Both the position numbers and the translations under genes were made by a program. From positions 558,001-622,000 of the forward strand of contig NC_059486.1 of the NCBI RefSeq assembly GCF_018139145.2: a stretch of 64,000 bases of DNA, written 5' to 3'. Positions 24,101 to 36,315 of this stretch are shown piece after piece; the stretch's first letter is position 1; each line of letters begins with the position of its first letter. Source of the DNA: Gymnogyps californianus (taxonomy: Eukaryota > Chordata > Aves > Accipitriformes > Cathartidae). A model generated the notes under the pieces. That model searched no databases and was not told where the DNA came from. It worked only from the letters and a program-made list of their open reading frames with translations.

Positions 24101-26639
24101 GTGGCTGGGATTCCCGAGGTGCATAAGCCAGTCAAGAACTTCCTGCCAAAACAGCTTTCATTAGAAAAATGCTGGCTTGTAACCAACATGTGTCATAACA
24201 GTTTTAGCAAATTAACGATAATGATCAAAAAACCCCATAATCATGGTGTATCTTGGGTCCAGGGTGGAACTCATCATGCAGGCTTACCAGGACAGCTATG
24301 CTGGAAAGAAACATTTTAAAATATGCGAGTATCTTAGATCTGAATCTCTCCATTGCTTCAGAGGCAGCTTTTTGAAGAATACCCTCTGGGGTTCTATTTG
24401 GAAACTGGCTGTTTTTCTGTTCTTTATTTTTCCGTTTTTTTGACTCTCAAAAATTTTCCATGGGTTCCCTCAGCTTTTTGGAGTGATTTCCAGGCTTCAC
24501 CTTTGAGATTTGCAGAGTCTTCTGGCCAGCCCTTTTCATGGGGTATCCCTGTGTCCCACATGGGTCCTGGCTGGGGCTGTCCCAGGGTCCTGGTTCAGCC
24601 GTGCTGGTGGGGTGGCACACCTTCGGGCATGGACATCTGGAAATGCAGGCGTGTGGAGCAGCTGGGGGACCCCACTGGTGTGAAGGTGTGGAGGGCAGGG
24701 TTGAGAAATTTTAAATTTTAAAGTATGGTATGGTTCCTGGAGGTGTCAGTCCTCGCAGCCTCCTTCAGCTTCTGCTCCACTCAGGTGACAGACTGAGCTG
24801 GGGGTGACAGTGACGTCTCTGCTCATGGGATGCCTCTGGGCATCCCTGTGTTATCATCTCGGCCTGGATAAGAACAGAGGGTGGATCGTACTTTCCATTT
24901 CTTGTGCTGTGTGGAAGGGTTGGTGAGCACCGTGGAGCTGGACTTTGAGACATAGAAAGAAAGCACTGATATTTGAAAGGGGAAGACTGCTGGGGTGGGA
25001 CCATGTTTCCACCATGGATCAGCTCAGCTTTTCCCTTCAGTCTGTCCATGACCCTGTCTTGTGGGCTGGTCGAGGGGAATGAGAGGTCTTTGTATTTTGC
25101 CTCTCTGCTGAGCTGTAGCAGGAGATATCCCTCATTTGGGACCCTTGGAGTCAGAGAGGAGAAGGCTCGATTTTGCGAGACTTTCCCCACCTTTCCCTGA
25201 TGAAGGGGATGCTGCAGCCTCGGGCTGGGCAGGACATGCCCCAGGTCACACTAGTGTGCCTTTCTGACTACTTCTGCTCATGGCCAAGCCCAGAGCGTGC
25301 AGAGGGCTGTCCACTGCTCCATCCAGCAAGTGTTTGCACTGGCTCTGGATGCCTGCGAATCCCACTGGTCCATGTTGCAAGTGGTATTGGGTTCCTTCCT
25401 GGATGGACACCAAGGCTGACTTCTCTGTCTACCGTCAGCCACAGGAACTTGCTGCCAGGGCAGGCAGCACACCTCCCAGCAGGGAGGCTGTGCACATCCC
25501 TGCTGCAAATTGGTAGGGGGTTGATCATTGTGAAGGGCCAACATTGGCTTCTCGTGGGTGCCTTGGGATGCAGCACAAGCCTACGCCTGAGCGTGTTTAC
25601 TTGGACACACTGCACACCTGGGCTAAACCACAGGTCAGCTTCATCTTTCCATCCCAGTGCCAAGCCCCAGTGAACTGGGTAGATATTCTTTAAGAGGTCC
25701 CAACAACCTTCTCTGGCTGCCTTCCTAGGGCACAAGTTCAGATACTGGTCCATCTATGGTCCTGCAAATCCACCCAGCCTCTATCACGCCAAGATACAGG
25801 TGATCAGAAATCTGTGAACAGTGGGAGGGCTGGCATTGTATGTAGCAGTACACATCTGTCCCTGAGGTTTTAGAAGTGCACAAGGGCACTAGTTAAACTT
25901 GCATCCCGTGGAGTAGAACTTCAGCAGAAAATTCTGCTTTGAGCTCTGAGGTCTTCCCTGTCCAGCTCAATCTCTGGAGACTCAGTCTTTGCAGAGCATC
26001 ATTCCTGCAAGGGTTCAAACTCCCAGGTACTTACCCTTATCCTCCTGCTCTCCTCTTGGGTGCCTGTTTTGCTGGTTTGCTGCTGAGATTTACAGCCCCT
26101 CTCTCCATCCCAGTAACCAGTATATGCTTGCAGCTCCTCTCTGCCTGGCTGCTTCACCCCCGCGGCTCCTGCGTGCAACTCACGTCCCTGGTTTAAATCT
26201 CCCTTTAAGCACACACCTGTTTTCTATTGCTGTTGCGGCATGATTTTAACTGTGTATGTATTACATGTCTTTAAAATTTATGCAATTCATTTTTTTATGT
26301 GCAGAGCTTTGCGATAAGCTATGAAAGGTACGCTATAAAAATGTGTAATTGCACTGTATTTTTTTTTCTCGACACATGGCAAAAATGTATTTTTTCGAGG
26401 GAAATATGCATTGGGGGAAGGGAGGAAGAAGAGGGGAGAAGCAGCAACAATCGATTCGGCAGAGACAGAGTGCAGAGCTGTCCTGTTATGCATTCACTCC
26501 GGGTATTGCAGGAGAAGGGTTTGCAGACAGCCGGGTGCAGGAGGACTGCTTGCTCTACAGAGCATCTCCAGCGGCTGCGAGCTGTGAGCTGACGCTTCAG
26601 TGACTGACCCTCTGCTTCGCCTCTTGTTAGTGCCCCTGC
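18191..26639. other. Unique non-coding DNA
   Basis: No gene or transposon was identified. From 22.88 to 23.25 kb the plus strand is strongly purine-rich (GGAGAGAAGGGGAGGGAAGGGAAGAGGAG). The stretch 24.06-24.32 kb is repeat-free with TTAACGATAATGATC and CATTCATTTTAATGG and could be conserved non-coding sequence. A 154-codon frame at 20682-21146 shows no recognisable domain. Confidence 0.5.
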
Positions 26640-26770
26640 TCGCTCCCCAGTAAATCACTTTTAGCCACGTGCTTCCTCATCTTAACAGGCAGAGATAAGA
26701 GCTTAGGGCAGAGGTTAATTGGACTACAAAGCAGCAGCTTCGCACGCTGCTATTTCTCTGCCTGACCGGT
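26640..26770. promoter_or_regulatory. Candidate regulatory block with nested inverted repeats
   Basis: CAGGCAGAGA (26686-26695) is perfectly complementary to TCTCTGCCTG (26755-26764). Within that span AGCAGC (26733-26738) pairs with GCTGCT (26746-26751). The block also has an AGATAAGA GATA-type motif at 26693-26700, CACGTG at 26667-26672 and GGTTAATTGGA near 26713. It might be an enhancer or a structured RNA segment. Nothing in the sequence decides between these or shows function. Confidence 0.28.
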
Positions 26771-29700
26771 GAGTGGTTAGGAAGTGCTGCGCTGGGCTGG
26801 GGGACGAGGCATGGCAGGGGGTGGCCAAGCTGGGGGGTGTACAGACACGCTCCAACCTGGTGTGGAGAACTGGAGCATCTGGTGAAGGAGTGGAAGTTGC
26901 TGTGGTCTGCAGGGGCAATGGGAAACTCCCCGTTCATCTCTCCTGACCTGTCTATGAAGTGTTCGGCTCCATAAATAGGAGTCCATGGAGCAGTTCTGCT
27001 GTAAAAGGCCTTTAGGCCTGTTCCTGGTGAGGATGCTGTTGCAGAAATCAGCAGGATCAGCCTGGCTGGCCATCATTCCCACACTCCCCCGGGAAAGCAG
27101 GGTTCCCCCAGGCTTGGGGGATCCCCTTGCAGGATGGGCAGTGCTCAGCACGGCAGACGCTGCGGCAGGTCATCCTGATCACATCCTTCTGCTTGCTTTG
27201 TGACTGGGTGACCGAAAATCTCCACAAATAGGACTGGCATGATGCTTGGAGATTTAAATTTCTCAGGTGAAGTGCAGGTCCAAGAAGAGCTGGGGTAACT
27301 GACACCTCTTCCTTTCCTGCTTGCCCCAAAGCTGTGATGTCCCAAGCACAGGATTGCCTCCGGGCCGTCAGATACATGGATATCTTCCAGCGTGGGGAGG
27401 GGGAGGAGAAGATCAATCACTAACAGCGCATTTTGCTGACTGCTACTAGCAGATGGTACCGGCAATTTTCACTTCTCTGCCTGCTTTAACATATTGAATT
27501 ACAAACCAAACAAAACAAAACATAACCCCCTCTAAACAAACAAACACCAACAGCCAAACAACCTCTGAAGAATAGGTGAAATGTCTCTGCAACGGGCATC
27601 TGCTGTGGCTTGTCACAGTGAGAAGCAGCGACTTCCCTGCTAGCGCTCGCTCTCCATACCACCACATGCATGTGCTGTCTTGTCCAGTTTGGGCTCTCAG
27701 CTCAGTGAAAACTCAGCAGCTTTCCAGGCAGTAACAGCTTTTGGGAGGGGGACTGTGACTCACAAATGTTGCTGTCATGGTAACTCATAGGAACTGGGGA
27801 GTATGCCGGTAGATGGCTGAGAAACCTGTTGACCCTCCATCTTCTCTGCTTCTGCTCTGCTCTGCTATGTGCAGCCAGGGAGCATCCTAACTGGGAGCTC
27901 ATCCACCCCACATGGTTCCTACCCATTGCTCCTTCTGTTTAAACAGGAAAAAGATAAGAGTCACGAAAGACAAAGAGAACTGCTGAGCATCCATCCCACA
28001 CGATTACCACCTCCCAAGACCTGCCCAGAGGATGCTGCTCTTGTAACCCCTGCCCACCCCCTGGCTCCAGAGCCAGGTTGCATCGCTTCCCCAGTGTCCC
28101 CCGGTGTGCCAGGTCCCAGGGGAGGGTACCACAATGAGCAAAAGTGTTCCTGTCTCGGAGACAGGGCAAGTAGCTGCGGGGGGGGGAAGGATGGAGCAGA
28201 GAGCCAGACAGCAAGGTGGTCCTGGGCACTGCTGTGCCACCACATGGTAAAACATTTTCACTCTTTTCGAGGACAAAAACTACTTATTTGGCCTTGGAGA
28301 GAGGTAGTTGGAAAAAGGATGAGCTCTAAAAGCCAGGCCTGTGCTGGAAGACCAGGAATTAGGGGAAAAATTTACAAAGCAGCCAGCTTTCTCACTGGGG
28401 CAGCCTATGTTATCCAAAGTGCACTCAGAATGCATATGGGAAGGCAAGATTTGGTCAGCTCAGATGGGATGGGACCCTTTCACTGATGCATGAGCCCTCC
28501 TTGCTTCAGAGAGGTTACCTGGGCTCAGCCCAACCACACCAGGGTTCAGGGGATGGGGACTGTGCAAATGCTCAGAGGTGGAGCAGAAACCAGGCTGTGC
28601 TCTGGCCACACACCCTTGCTTGGTGGTTGCGGGCCTCACATTGCCTTCCTTGTGCCTGTTTTCCAGCACACTTCTTAAAGAGCAGCTATTGCTACGGGTG
28701 TGATAGGACCGTCAATGGGATGTCCAACCCTTGGGGGCTGGAAGGTAGCATACCCACAGGGAGAGGAGAGATGTTGGTATGTTCCAGCTCCGTGCCCTTC
28801 ATAGACAGCCTCAGGGCACCAGAAACCAGTCACACCCTGGGATAATTTTTTCCATCACTGAAAGCAGCTGTTTACACTTTTGGTGTTGCTCTAAGAAGTC
28901 TTCAGATTTCAGCCTCAGCCTGGCAACTGTCTCCAGTCTGCCTTAGACCAGCTGTACCTTCTGGGCTGTGATCTCCTAAAGATGTGTCTGCCACAGTGAC
29001 CTTCCCAAAGCCCCGGGACAGTCTGGCCACAAAGGGAGGAGAGCCAGGACTTCTGCTTCATGCAACAGCCTCATCTCTAGTGCCCGCGTCTCCTTCACTT
29101 GGAGAGGGGCTGCTGGGGTGCCGGGACAAGTGGTGCAAGCCATGCCATGGGGCCTTTTGAGGTATGTGTGGATGGGGAGGCAGACCTGGCTGCAGCTCTG
29201 GGGGAGCTGTGGGGGTCTGCAGAGGGTGGGTGCCCCTCAGCTTTCCTGCTTGTGTACCAGCTGGGACAATGTCAGGACAGTCAGGGGGTGTGTGGGGAAT
29301 TGCACGCTGTGGCCAGTCTTCATGCTTGGCCTGAGGGTTCTGCTGGGTGGCTGTAACAAGCCAGAGGAGACACAGCCGTGCTGTGACCTATGCACAGGAC
29401 ACCAGAAGTGCAGGGGCAAGCAACATCTGGCAGCAGGAGACCTGAAATGACCTGCTGTGCAAGGAAGGCTCCTGGGCCACTCCCTACAGAAAACACTGTG
29501 TTTTCCCTGGCACAAAGCCTTCCTCAGCACCGCTCCTAGCTTGTCCTTACGCTCTGCAAAGGGACGTGGTGAGGGGAGGGAGCATTCCTGCTGCAGCCAA
29601 GTTCAAGATCTAGGAAGTAAAACAGCAGGGTGTGCCTGTTCTCATTGCAGAACTATCCCTTCTCCATGCATAACACCACAGATATCAGCCCTTCTGCTGT

Positions 29701-31294
29701 CCAAAATAACTCACAGTTACCAACCAGCAGCTTTTTTCCTGCCCCACTGTTCCCCTAAGCCATCCTCAGGTTTCACAGGCAGTGTACAGTGAGCAGAAAA
29801 ACTCTTTGCTCCCTTCCAGGCAGATTTCCATGATGATGTGCATCCCTCGAGAGAGGTTGTAAAGACTTCTGAAGGGGCAAGGCCAGCCTGGAGACAGGGA
29901 TGTTTTATTTTCTCTCTGCTGCATTCCCTAGGAGGACTTCACTGCTTTTCACTTGTGCTTCACTCTTCGCTGAAAAACTTCAACCAGCAAGATGCAGCTT
30001 GATTAATTGTTCATAGGGATGGTCCCTGTATGGCTTGTGTCTACAATATATGAGCTGTGCCTTCTCTATTTGTGGAATAAATGCAACCCAACAACAACTT
30101 ATAGAAGCAGGAATTTCCCCCAAGTAATAGCAGCAATATGGTGAGCAATAACGTGCATTAGAAAAAAAAAGTTCAAAGCTATTAGTCAATTTCAGCTGCA
30201 CGAAATTTTGGTCATACAGCTCTTCATTTCTGGTAATACCTTCTCCTAAGTGCAATAGAGCTGTGATTGCCGTCTACTGTCTCCATGTGTAGAAGATTGC
30301 TTCTTCAGGAAAAGATGTAATGGGCATTTTAATATCTATTGTGTTGCATGGGCAAATAACTTGCAAAGGTTTGAACTGTCCTGACAGCTGTGATCAACAA
30401 TAAAAGGGAAAGCTCCATGCTGACTAAATGTGTGCACTGTTGCTTGTAACATCACTGTCATGTTAATATTCCTTTACTGATTTATCTTCTGATCCAGCCT
30501 GGGGCCTAGGACCTACTGGTCACATGCCAACAGACAGCTCCCATTTGTTTCCTCACTGGAAGCTGAACCCTCTAATCCTTAAATAAAATGCAAAGGAAAA
30601 ATCCTCTGGAAGCTGCCAAAGCCATTGCTGATGCAAGTCGGCATCGGCTCTGAGTGGAAGGGAGGGGTAAAATGCTACATGGCAAATGGTTCATGGACTG
30701 GCCCCCAGGACCGGCAGTGGGACTCCTGCTCTCTCGGGTCCTGCACGCACCGTTGTGTCTGTGCCGTGCGTGCAGCTGAGCGCCCTGCAGCACCCCACCT
30801 GGGTTGTCTCTGTGCCATGTGCAACGTGAACCTGAGTCGTAACTCATCCCTGCGACATCCTGCTGTCAAAGGCACCCAGTCTGCACACGTTGAACTAGAA
30901 CCACCTCCTCCTATCCAGCACTTAACAGCTGGTCTCCTACAATGTTTTGGAGGAAGCACAGCCCTTGCTCAACTCTTGTAATGTGCTTGGTTGAGCCAAC
31001 CCTGGGTAATGTGCACATCCATTCCTTGGGAGTGAAGTGACTGCAGCCTGACAAATCTCCTTGGGGTTTGTCCTTCTTGCTACTAGACAAGATTAAGGAA
31101 AATGATAATAGAGTGCATGCAGCAAAGTGCATCATTGGGCATTTGATTACAAAATTGGAGTGACAAAAAGGCAAGGCACGTGAATCCCAGCCTGCCTTTG
31201 CTGCTAACTCATGCCTCAGGACTGATCACGAAGCAGCGTTCCCCGCTCCAAATACCATCCTCACAAAGGAACTAAGACTTAGGGTTCAGCCTAG
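26771..31294. other. Unique non-coding DNA
   Basis: A 205-codon plus frame at 27869-28486 is Pro/Ser-rich with three overlapping minus frames and no domain. A G8 run lies near 28179. The part 30.22-30.48 kb is AT-rich and repeat-free (TTTTAATATCTATTGTGTTGCATGGG). Nothing else was recognised. Confidence 0.5.
27500..27560 (+). repeat. CAAA-rich low-complexity tract
   Basis: Two clusters of degenerate AAAC/CAAA units (AAACCAAACAAAACAAAAC and AAACAAACAAACACC) within about 60 bases. It is simple-sequence DNA with no other feature. Confidence 0.75.
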
Positions 31295-31325
31295 GAGCTA
31301 TTTGCATCCTTTCTATGCAAAAAGA
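31295..31325. promoter_or_regulatory. Inverted pair of POU octamer motifs
   Basis: ATTTGCAT (31300-31307) is followed after 7 bases by ATGCAAA (31315-31321), giving a 7-bp perfect inverted repeat, TTTGCAT/ATGCAAA. ATTTGCAT is the established octamer site of POU-domain factors. Paired, facing octamers are compatible with dimer binding. The surroundings are otherwise ordinary. Confidence 0.35.
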
Positions 31326-33381
31326 GCACAGACCCTGTTCTCTGGAATCCCTCATTTGTCCTGTCTTGTCTCATTCTTTATTTTAAGAAAATATGGTAAC
31401 GCTCTTATTTTTCTCTCTGCTTGGAAGATTGAAGCCTTCACTGGACACCTGTCCTCAAGAAAAGCCCCACACATTGTAACTGAGACCTTTCCAGTACAAT
31501 ACGCATCATATCATACAAAGTTTTGGTTATATAAGGTTACTTGTGACCTTATGACAGTGGCACTGCACTAGTTTTGGATGGGTACCACCTGGGACACACC
31601 ATTTACGCAGATGACTGACGTTGTAACACAGGGTTTAGGCAATAAACACTCTCCTCCTGCCATGTAAACGGTGCTCATTTCGGAAATGTCACCTCTGCTA
31701 TTTAAAGCATTTTTTTTGGATCATCGCATTATTCTTAAGCCTGTCACCATACTTTATAAATCACATAAGAGGAATTTATTATACAAACATCTCTCTGTTT
31801 TTTTAACTTTACAGTTTCCAGATCATCCCTGGCATTGTGTACAAATTAGACACGACACATTTCCTGGGATGAGACAGATATGAGAAGGGGGGTGCATGCT
31901 CTCTGCAGCCACCCCCTCCTCCCCAAACAAACTGTCACTCGGGGTCCCTGTCATGGTGTATCACTGAGAAAACTGCCTCCTCTTCGTCTCCGGTGATGCT
32001 GAGTCAGACCCTCTTCTCCCTGCTTGGCCATGCCAGATGGCACGGCACGATGTGCACAGCAGACCTGAGGATGTCAGGATTGTGCTCTTGACTGGTCCCT
32101 TGCTGACGCGTGTTTCTGATGTCCCCATCCTGACGGACCTCATGTTACCCCGGGTGACCATCCGGCCCTGCTCTGGGCCAGTCTTGCTCACTCCTGGAGA
32201 GCTGTGTGACGGCTCACAGAGCCGACCCAGATCCGTGCTCCTGCCTAGATGCCTGGGTCTGTCTCTTGTCAGAAGGGAGCATTAATATTTGCTCCCAGGG
32301 AGCACAGACCTCTGCTGGGTGTCGTTCCCCAGTCCTCACCCACTCCTCTGGATCTGTAAGTGCAGCCTCTCATGCTCTTGGTGCCACTGCATGGCTGCTG
32401 CTGCTGGTGGACACTTGCAGGAGGTGAAGATGAGGAACTTTATGCTTATAGTTACTCTCCATCAGCCTTGAACAAAGAGACAATCACAGTCTCCTTAAAG
32501 CCAAGTCTGGCCCTCTGAGACACTTCAGATATTGAGGCAGAGCTTTTCATAGCTGAAAAAAAATCTCACTGGAAGCTTTTGGGTGATGAGAACTGATTAG
32601 CGTAGGATTACTGATTAGTGTAGGGTTAGGTGGCAAGTATCCCTTGCAGTAGCACACTGATGCCGACTTTGCATGCTGTGATGGAGCTCAGCTTCTGTGC
32701 TCCAACCACCTACTGAAAGACTGTGGTGGATTCCTCTTCTTGCGTGAGTTGCAGAAGAAAAGCAGAGTTATAAACGAATGTTCACAATTATTACAGCATG
32801 CAGTTGATAAGAATTATTTTGAAACTTCTGTCTCCCAGGACCACAAACTCAATCCCAGATGAACTAAATATGCATATTATGCTATGCTCCGTGCATTAAG
32901 CAATGTAAAAAACCACAAAAGCTAATACAGAAATGCAGAAATGGTGCATTAGTATACAACTTCAGGATTGTGAAGAAAATAACACATTTCTAGAAAAGCT
33001 GGTTAAGTTTTACATACTTTCACTGAAATCAGTCTTGTTTACAAATAAAATTTTTCATGAAAACTGTTTTTACTAAAAGATGTAAAAAAAGACATTCTTT
33101 GCTGTCTCTAAATCATGCCCTGCTCTCCAAAGAGAGGCAGTCATTCTGAACTGGTCCAAATGGACATCTGGAGATGCCATATCACAGACTCCATGGGGTA
33201 TGTGGGGCTCCGTAGGGTGTGTTGGTTTTGTTGACCTGTTGGATATGTTCATTCATTTGCAAAGCTTGTGACATAATGATCTATGCCCTGTTCCATCTTA
33301 GTCCAAAAGGCGCGCTCTCAGGATAAGTCCACTACAAATTCCCCTCTAATTCACCGCTAACTGTCAAATGCACTGTTTTGC
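31326..33381. other. Unique non-coding DNA
   Basis: A CpG-richer part at 31.95-32.29 kb (GACGCGTG, CCCCGGGTGACC) has an 82-codon frame without a domain. The AT-rich stretch 32.75-33.10 kb (GAACTAAATATGCATATTATGC) is repeat-free. The 18-bp duplication at 32.59 kb is listed separately. Confidence 0.5.
32593..32628. repeat. 18-bp tandem duplication
   Basis: CTGATTAGCGTAGGATTA (32593-32610) is followed directly by CTGATTAGTGTAGGGTTA (32611-32628), with two transition differences. Each unit contains a GATTA homeodomain-type core. The first copy has a CpG where the second has TpG, consistent with CpG decay after duplication. Confidence 0.88.
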
Positions 33382-34230
33382 CATAGAATATAGGGTTGGA
33401 AAGAATACTAAATGGTGGCCTTGTCCACCTCTTGTCACAGGGCAAGATCAGCTCCACTTGGGTCATTCCTAACAGACGTTTTCCTGTTGTGATCTTAAAA
33501 CCCACTACTGATACGGATTCTCTGACCTTTCCAGACACTCTGTCTTCATGCCTTACCATCCAGACAGCTGGATTTTCCTAACATCTTATCTGAAAAGGTA
33601 CCATTTAACCCCATGGCTTCTCATCCCATCTGCTGTGGGGAACAAATTTTGCTTTCCCTTCCTTCACAAAGATTTCTATGTCTCCTCCTAGTCTTGGCTT
33701 CTATCTTGCCTAACCTTTCCAGTCTGGCCTGTTGGGACCAGTTTTCCCTGGTCTATGACGATTCTTGTTACTCTCTTTTGAACACCCTCCAACTGACCCT
33801 TTGCTTTCTCAAAACAGAGAAAAATTTATTCCAGCTGATACCTTAGCAGTGAAGAGCAGGAGGAAGAGTGTATTCTTTTACAAGTGATACCCCTAGGCAT
33901 GTCCCCCAGAATGAAATGTGCCTTTTTTTGGGCGCTGCTTTGTCCTGTAGACTCATTTTCTCCCTGGGACACCTCCAAGCCCCTTCCTGCCAGCAGCTGG
34001 ACCCTCACCGTTCCCCTTGTAGAACTGCATCCTGCTTTTTTTCTGCCTGTTTCCCTAATTCGTGGAGAGATTTGGAATTTTAATCCTGTCCTTCTGCATA
34101 CACATGATCTCTCAAAACTTGGTATTATCTAGAAAATTAAATAAGCCTGCTATTTCTTCCATCATCTGGGTCATTAATGAAAACACAGAATAGTGCTGGA
34201 GTCAAGAGAGACCCCTAAGGAACTCTACCC
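33382..34230 (-). mobile_element. Ancient CR1 LINE fragment (amniote-type), degraded
   Basis: A strongly diverged CR1 copy in reverse orientation. On the plus strand, blocks appear in the expected reversed order. First comes 'ATAGGGTTGGAAAGAATACT' (33388-33407), then 'TCATTCCTAACAGACGTTTTCCT' at about 33463-33485. Next are the 'CCCCATGGCTTCTCATCCCATC' region near 33610, and TTACTCTCTTTTGAACACCCTCCAACT near 33770, the counterpart of 'CTCTTCTGGACCCTCTCCAA'. Last is 'GGGTCATTAATGAAAACACAGAATAGTGCTGG' near 34170, followed by AGACCCCTAAGGAACTC. The final blocks correspond to the reverse transcriptase palm. Divergence is much higher than in the copy at 59.9 kb, which suggests insertion before the radiation of birds. 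No open frame of note remains. Edges are approximate. Confidence 0.85.
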
Positions 34231-35399
34231 AGCCCTGAGATTAATGAAACTTTTTAATTAGAAACGGTGGGCAGGGCGGTAAGTATCCAACTTTCTGGTG
34301 TTTTGAGCACTGTGCCAGAAACAGAAGGCTCATTTTTAGGCTGTTTTTAAAACCAAGGAGTTCACCCTGGAGCACACACCTCCCAGGAGTGCCTGACCGA
34401 CGGATTGAAGGTGAGGAGGAAGGACTGGAGGCGTTTTCCATGAATGAGGCACAGGTCAATTAAACAACAAGGGAGCATTATCCCACAAGAGGCCTGGGCC
34501 CTGTCTGCTTTTTGGGCACTGCTTGCAGATTTTGTACTAAATTGCCATTCTTGAATTCTGGGTATAGGATGTGTCTCTAGAATAGGGGTTTTCTTTAATA
34601 CTCCATTGCGTAGGCACCCATCTTTTTTTCCTGAATGTATCGGTGGTTTGGACTCCTCAATGTGCTCACGATAAGAGCTGCCTGTTGCTTTTTATGTCAG
34701 TTAACAACAGTTCGAAAGTAACCTTATGCATGAGCCCTGACTGCCAGTTTAGTGTCTGTTTTGTCCCATCTGGTGTCTCAGACATCCCATGCAAAGTTGC
34801 CCTACTGCCTCTCCAACAGCTTCTTCATCTTCCTGTGCAGAGGACATTGCCCTTTGCTCAGGATTTGGAAAGCATCTTCGTGCTCAGCTGGTGGAATAAG
34901 CTGGTTACAGTCACAGTCATTTGGGAATCTTTTTTAAGGGCCTCCATTTTCTGCAGTGGGTGCATGGGCTGGAGAGCTCTGGCTGCTATCACAGAGGTGA
35001 GGGTGAGCTCTGGCCACCACCAGAACTGGAGCCTTCTCACTCCCCTGTGATGACTGAGGAGCCCACGGGGCGATGGACTGGTGGAGCAATGCAGACATCA
35101 CCCCTGCATCCTCCTTCAGGATGTATCCCTGGTCCAGGGACTCTGCTAACCATGCGGCTGGCTCAGGCTGGGGGCAGAGGACAAAGATGCGCCCTGTGAC
35201 CGCCCTTACCTCCAGGCTCTTGCTCCGTGCATGCTGTGTGCATGCTTGAGCCTGTTGGAAAGCTTTCCCTGGCAACTCCAGGAAATTGCTCACTTGATTT
35301 TGTCCCCTCTCTCCAGCACGGACAAGGGCAACAGAGAGTCAGTTTGGCTTGAGCCTGTGTCTCCTAGGAGCAAGCTAATTTTCCTCCAATTTTCCTGAG
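34231..35399. other. Unique non-coding DNA
   Basis: Nothing recognisable. Frames of 119 and 135 codons on opposite strands overlap around 34.93-35.05 kb and have no domain. Confidence 0.5.
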
Positions 35400-35670
35400 A
35401 TAAGGCTGCAAAGTTCTTCGTAATTAGGTGACTGGGCTCACGACTAACTCCCGCAGGAGCATGTCACTGTACAGGGCAAGATACACTGAGCCTGGAAAAA
35501 CAGGGTGCAGCTACTGTCTGATAGGAGGTGGTCTGGGTGACGCTGCTAATGAGGTAGCACGTGCGCTGGGAGGCACTGGCAGGACGTGGCTTTCGTGGGC
35601 CCTGTCAAGTTCTAATTGTACAAGTTAATTATTGAGTGCAGCCTTACCTAAGGTTAACATGAACGACAAC
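35400..35670. promoter_or_regulatory. Candidate conserved non-coding element
   Basis: A repeat-free segment containing TAATTAGGTGACTG (35421-35434), GCTAATGAGGTAGCACGTG near 35543 and TTCTAATTGTACAAGTTAATTATTGAG (35611-35637). Homeodomain-type ATTA/TAAT cores are clustered and an E-box-like CACGTG is present. The call rests only on motif density and low CpG decay. Confidence 0.28.
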
Positions 35671-36179
35671 TAATGGTTGTGGGGCTGCATGCTAGGTCGT
35701 GGCTATGACATCCTCTCGCAGGTGTTCCTGCAAGCGCACAATAATTTGTCGATGGAAGTTATACAACATTACAATAGGCAGCAAAATTTCTGAGTCACAA
35801 ATGTAAGCAGCAGGCACATAGTAATGGGCTTATACATGGAAATAATGCTGCTAGGGTGGGGCAAGTGCCCAGGTCTCTTTAGCAAAACAATTTGAAGGGC
35901 CAAAAAGTTGGATTTTCAGTTAATCTAGCCTGGGTGTGTATTTCCAACGAGTTCATAGTAACCCTGTCAATAGGTGACCTCTGGGACTCATCAGTTAGTT
36001 GGGCACTTTCAAACGTTTTAGCACCCAGTGAACAGCAGACGCATGGTACCACCATGCAGAGCCTGTCCCTTGGCCCATTCCCAGTCCACAACTTGCTCTG
36101 GAGGATGAAGGTGGTTATGGTTGCCAGCTTTAAAGAACTGAGCAGGGCTCACAAATGCTGTCGCAGAGATCCTGAGGAG

Positions 36180-36315
36180 GAAAAGGTGGCACCAGAGCCA
36201 CCACCCTTGACAGAGGAGCAGCATGTGTAGGGCATTCACTCGGGAGGTAGAAGACCTGAGTTCAGTCTCACCTGAGCCTCTGGGAGGTGAAACACACACC
36301 TTCTGCTCCCAGCTC
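36180..36315 (+). mobile_element. Possible tRNA-derived SINE fossil
   Basis: The stretch TAGGGCATTCACTCGGGAGGTAGAAGACCTGAGTTCAGTCTC (36228-36269) looks like the tRNA-like head of an old amniote SINE, often seen as 'tagggcactcacctgggaggtgggagacccaggttcaaatcc'. The end, GAGTTCAGTCT, would be a decayed RNA polymerase III B box (GGTTCRANNCC). The A box is not clear. The body beyond 36270 is too diverged to identify, so the family (MIR-like or another amniote tRNA-SINE) is not assigned. It does not fold as an intact tRNA gene. Confidence 0.42.

Noticed and set aside
27869..28486. 205-codon plus-strand open frame
   Set aside because: Pro/Ser/Gly-rich with three minus frames opposite, no domain, and low-complexity G-run inside.
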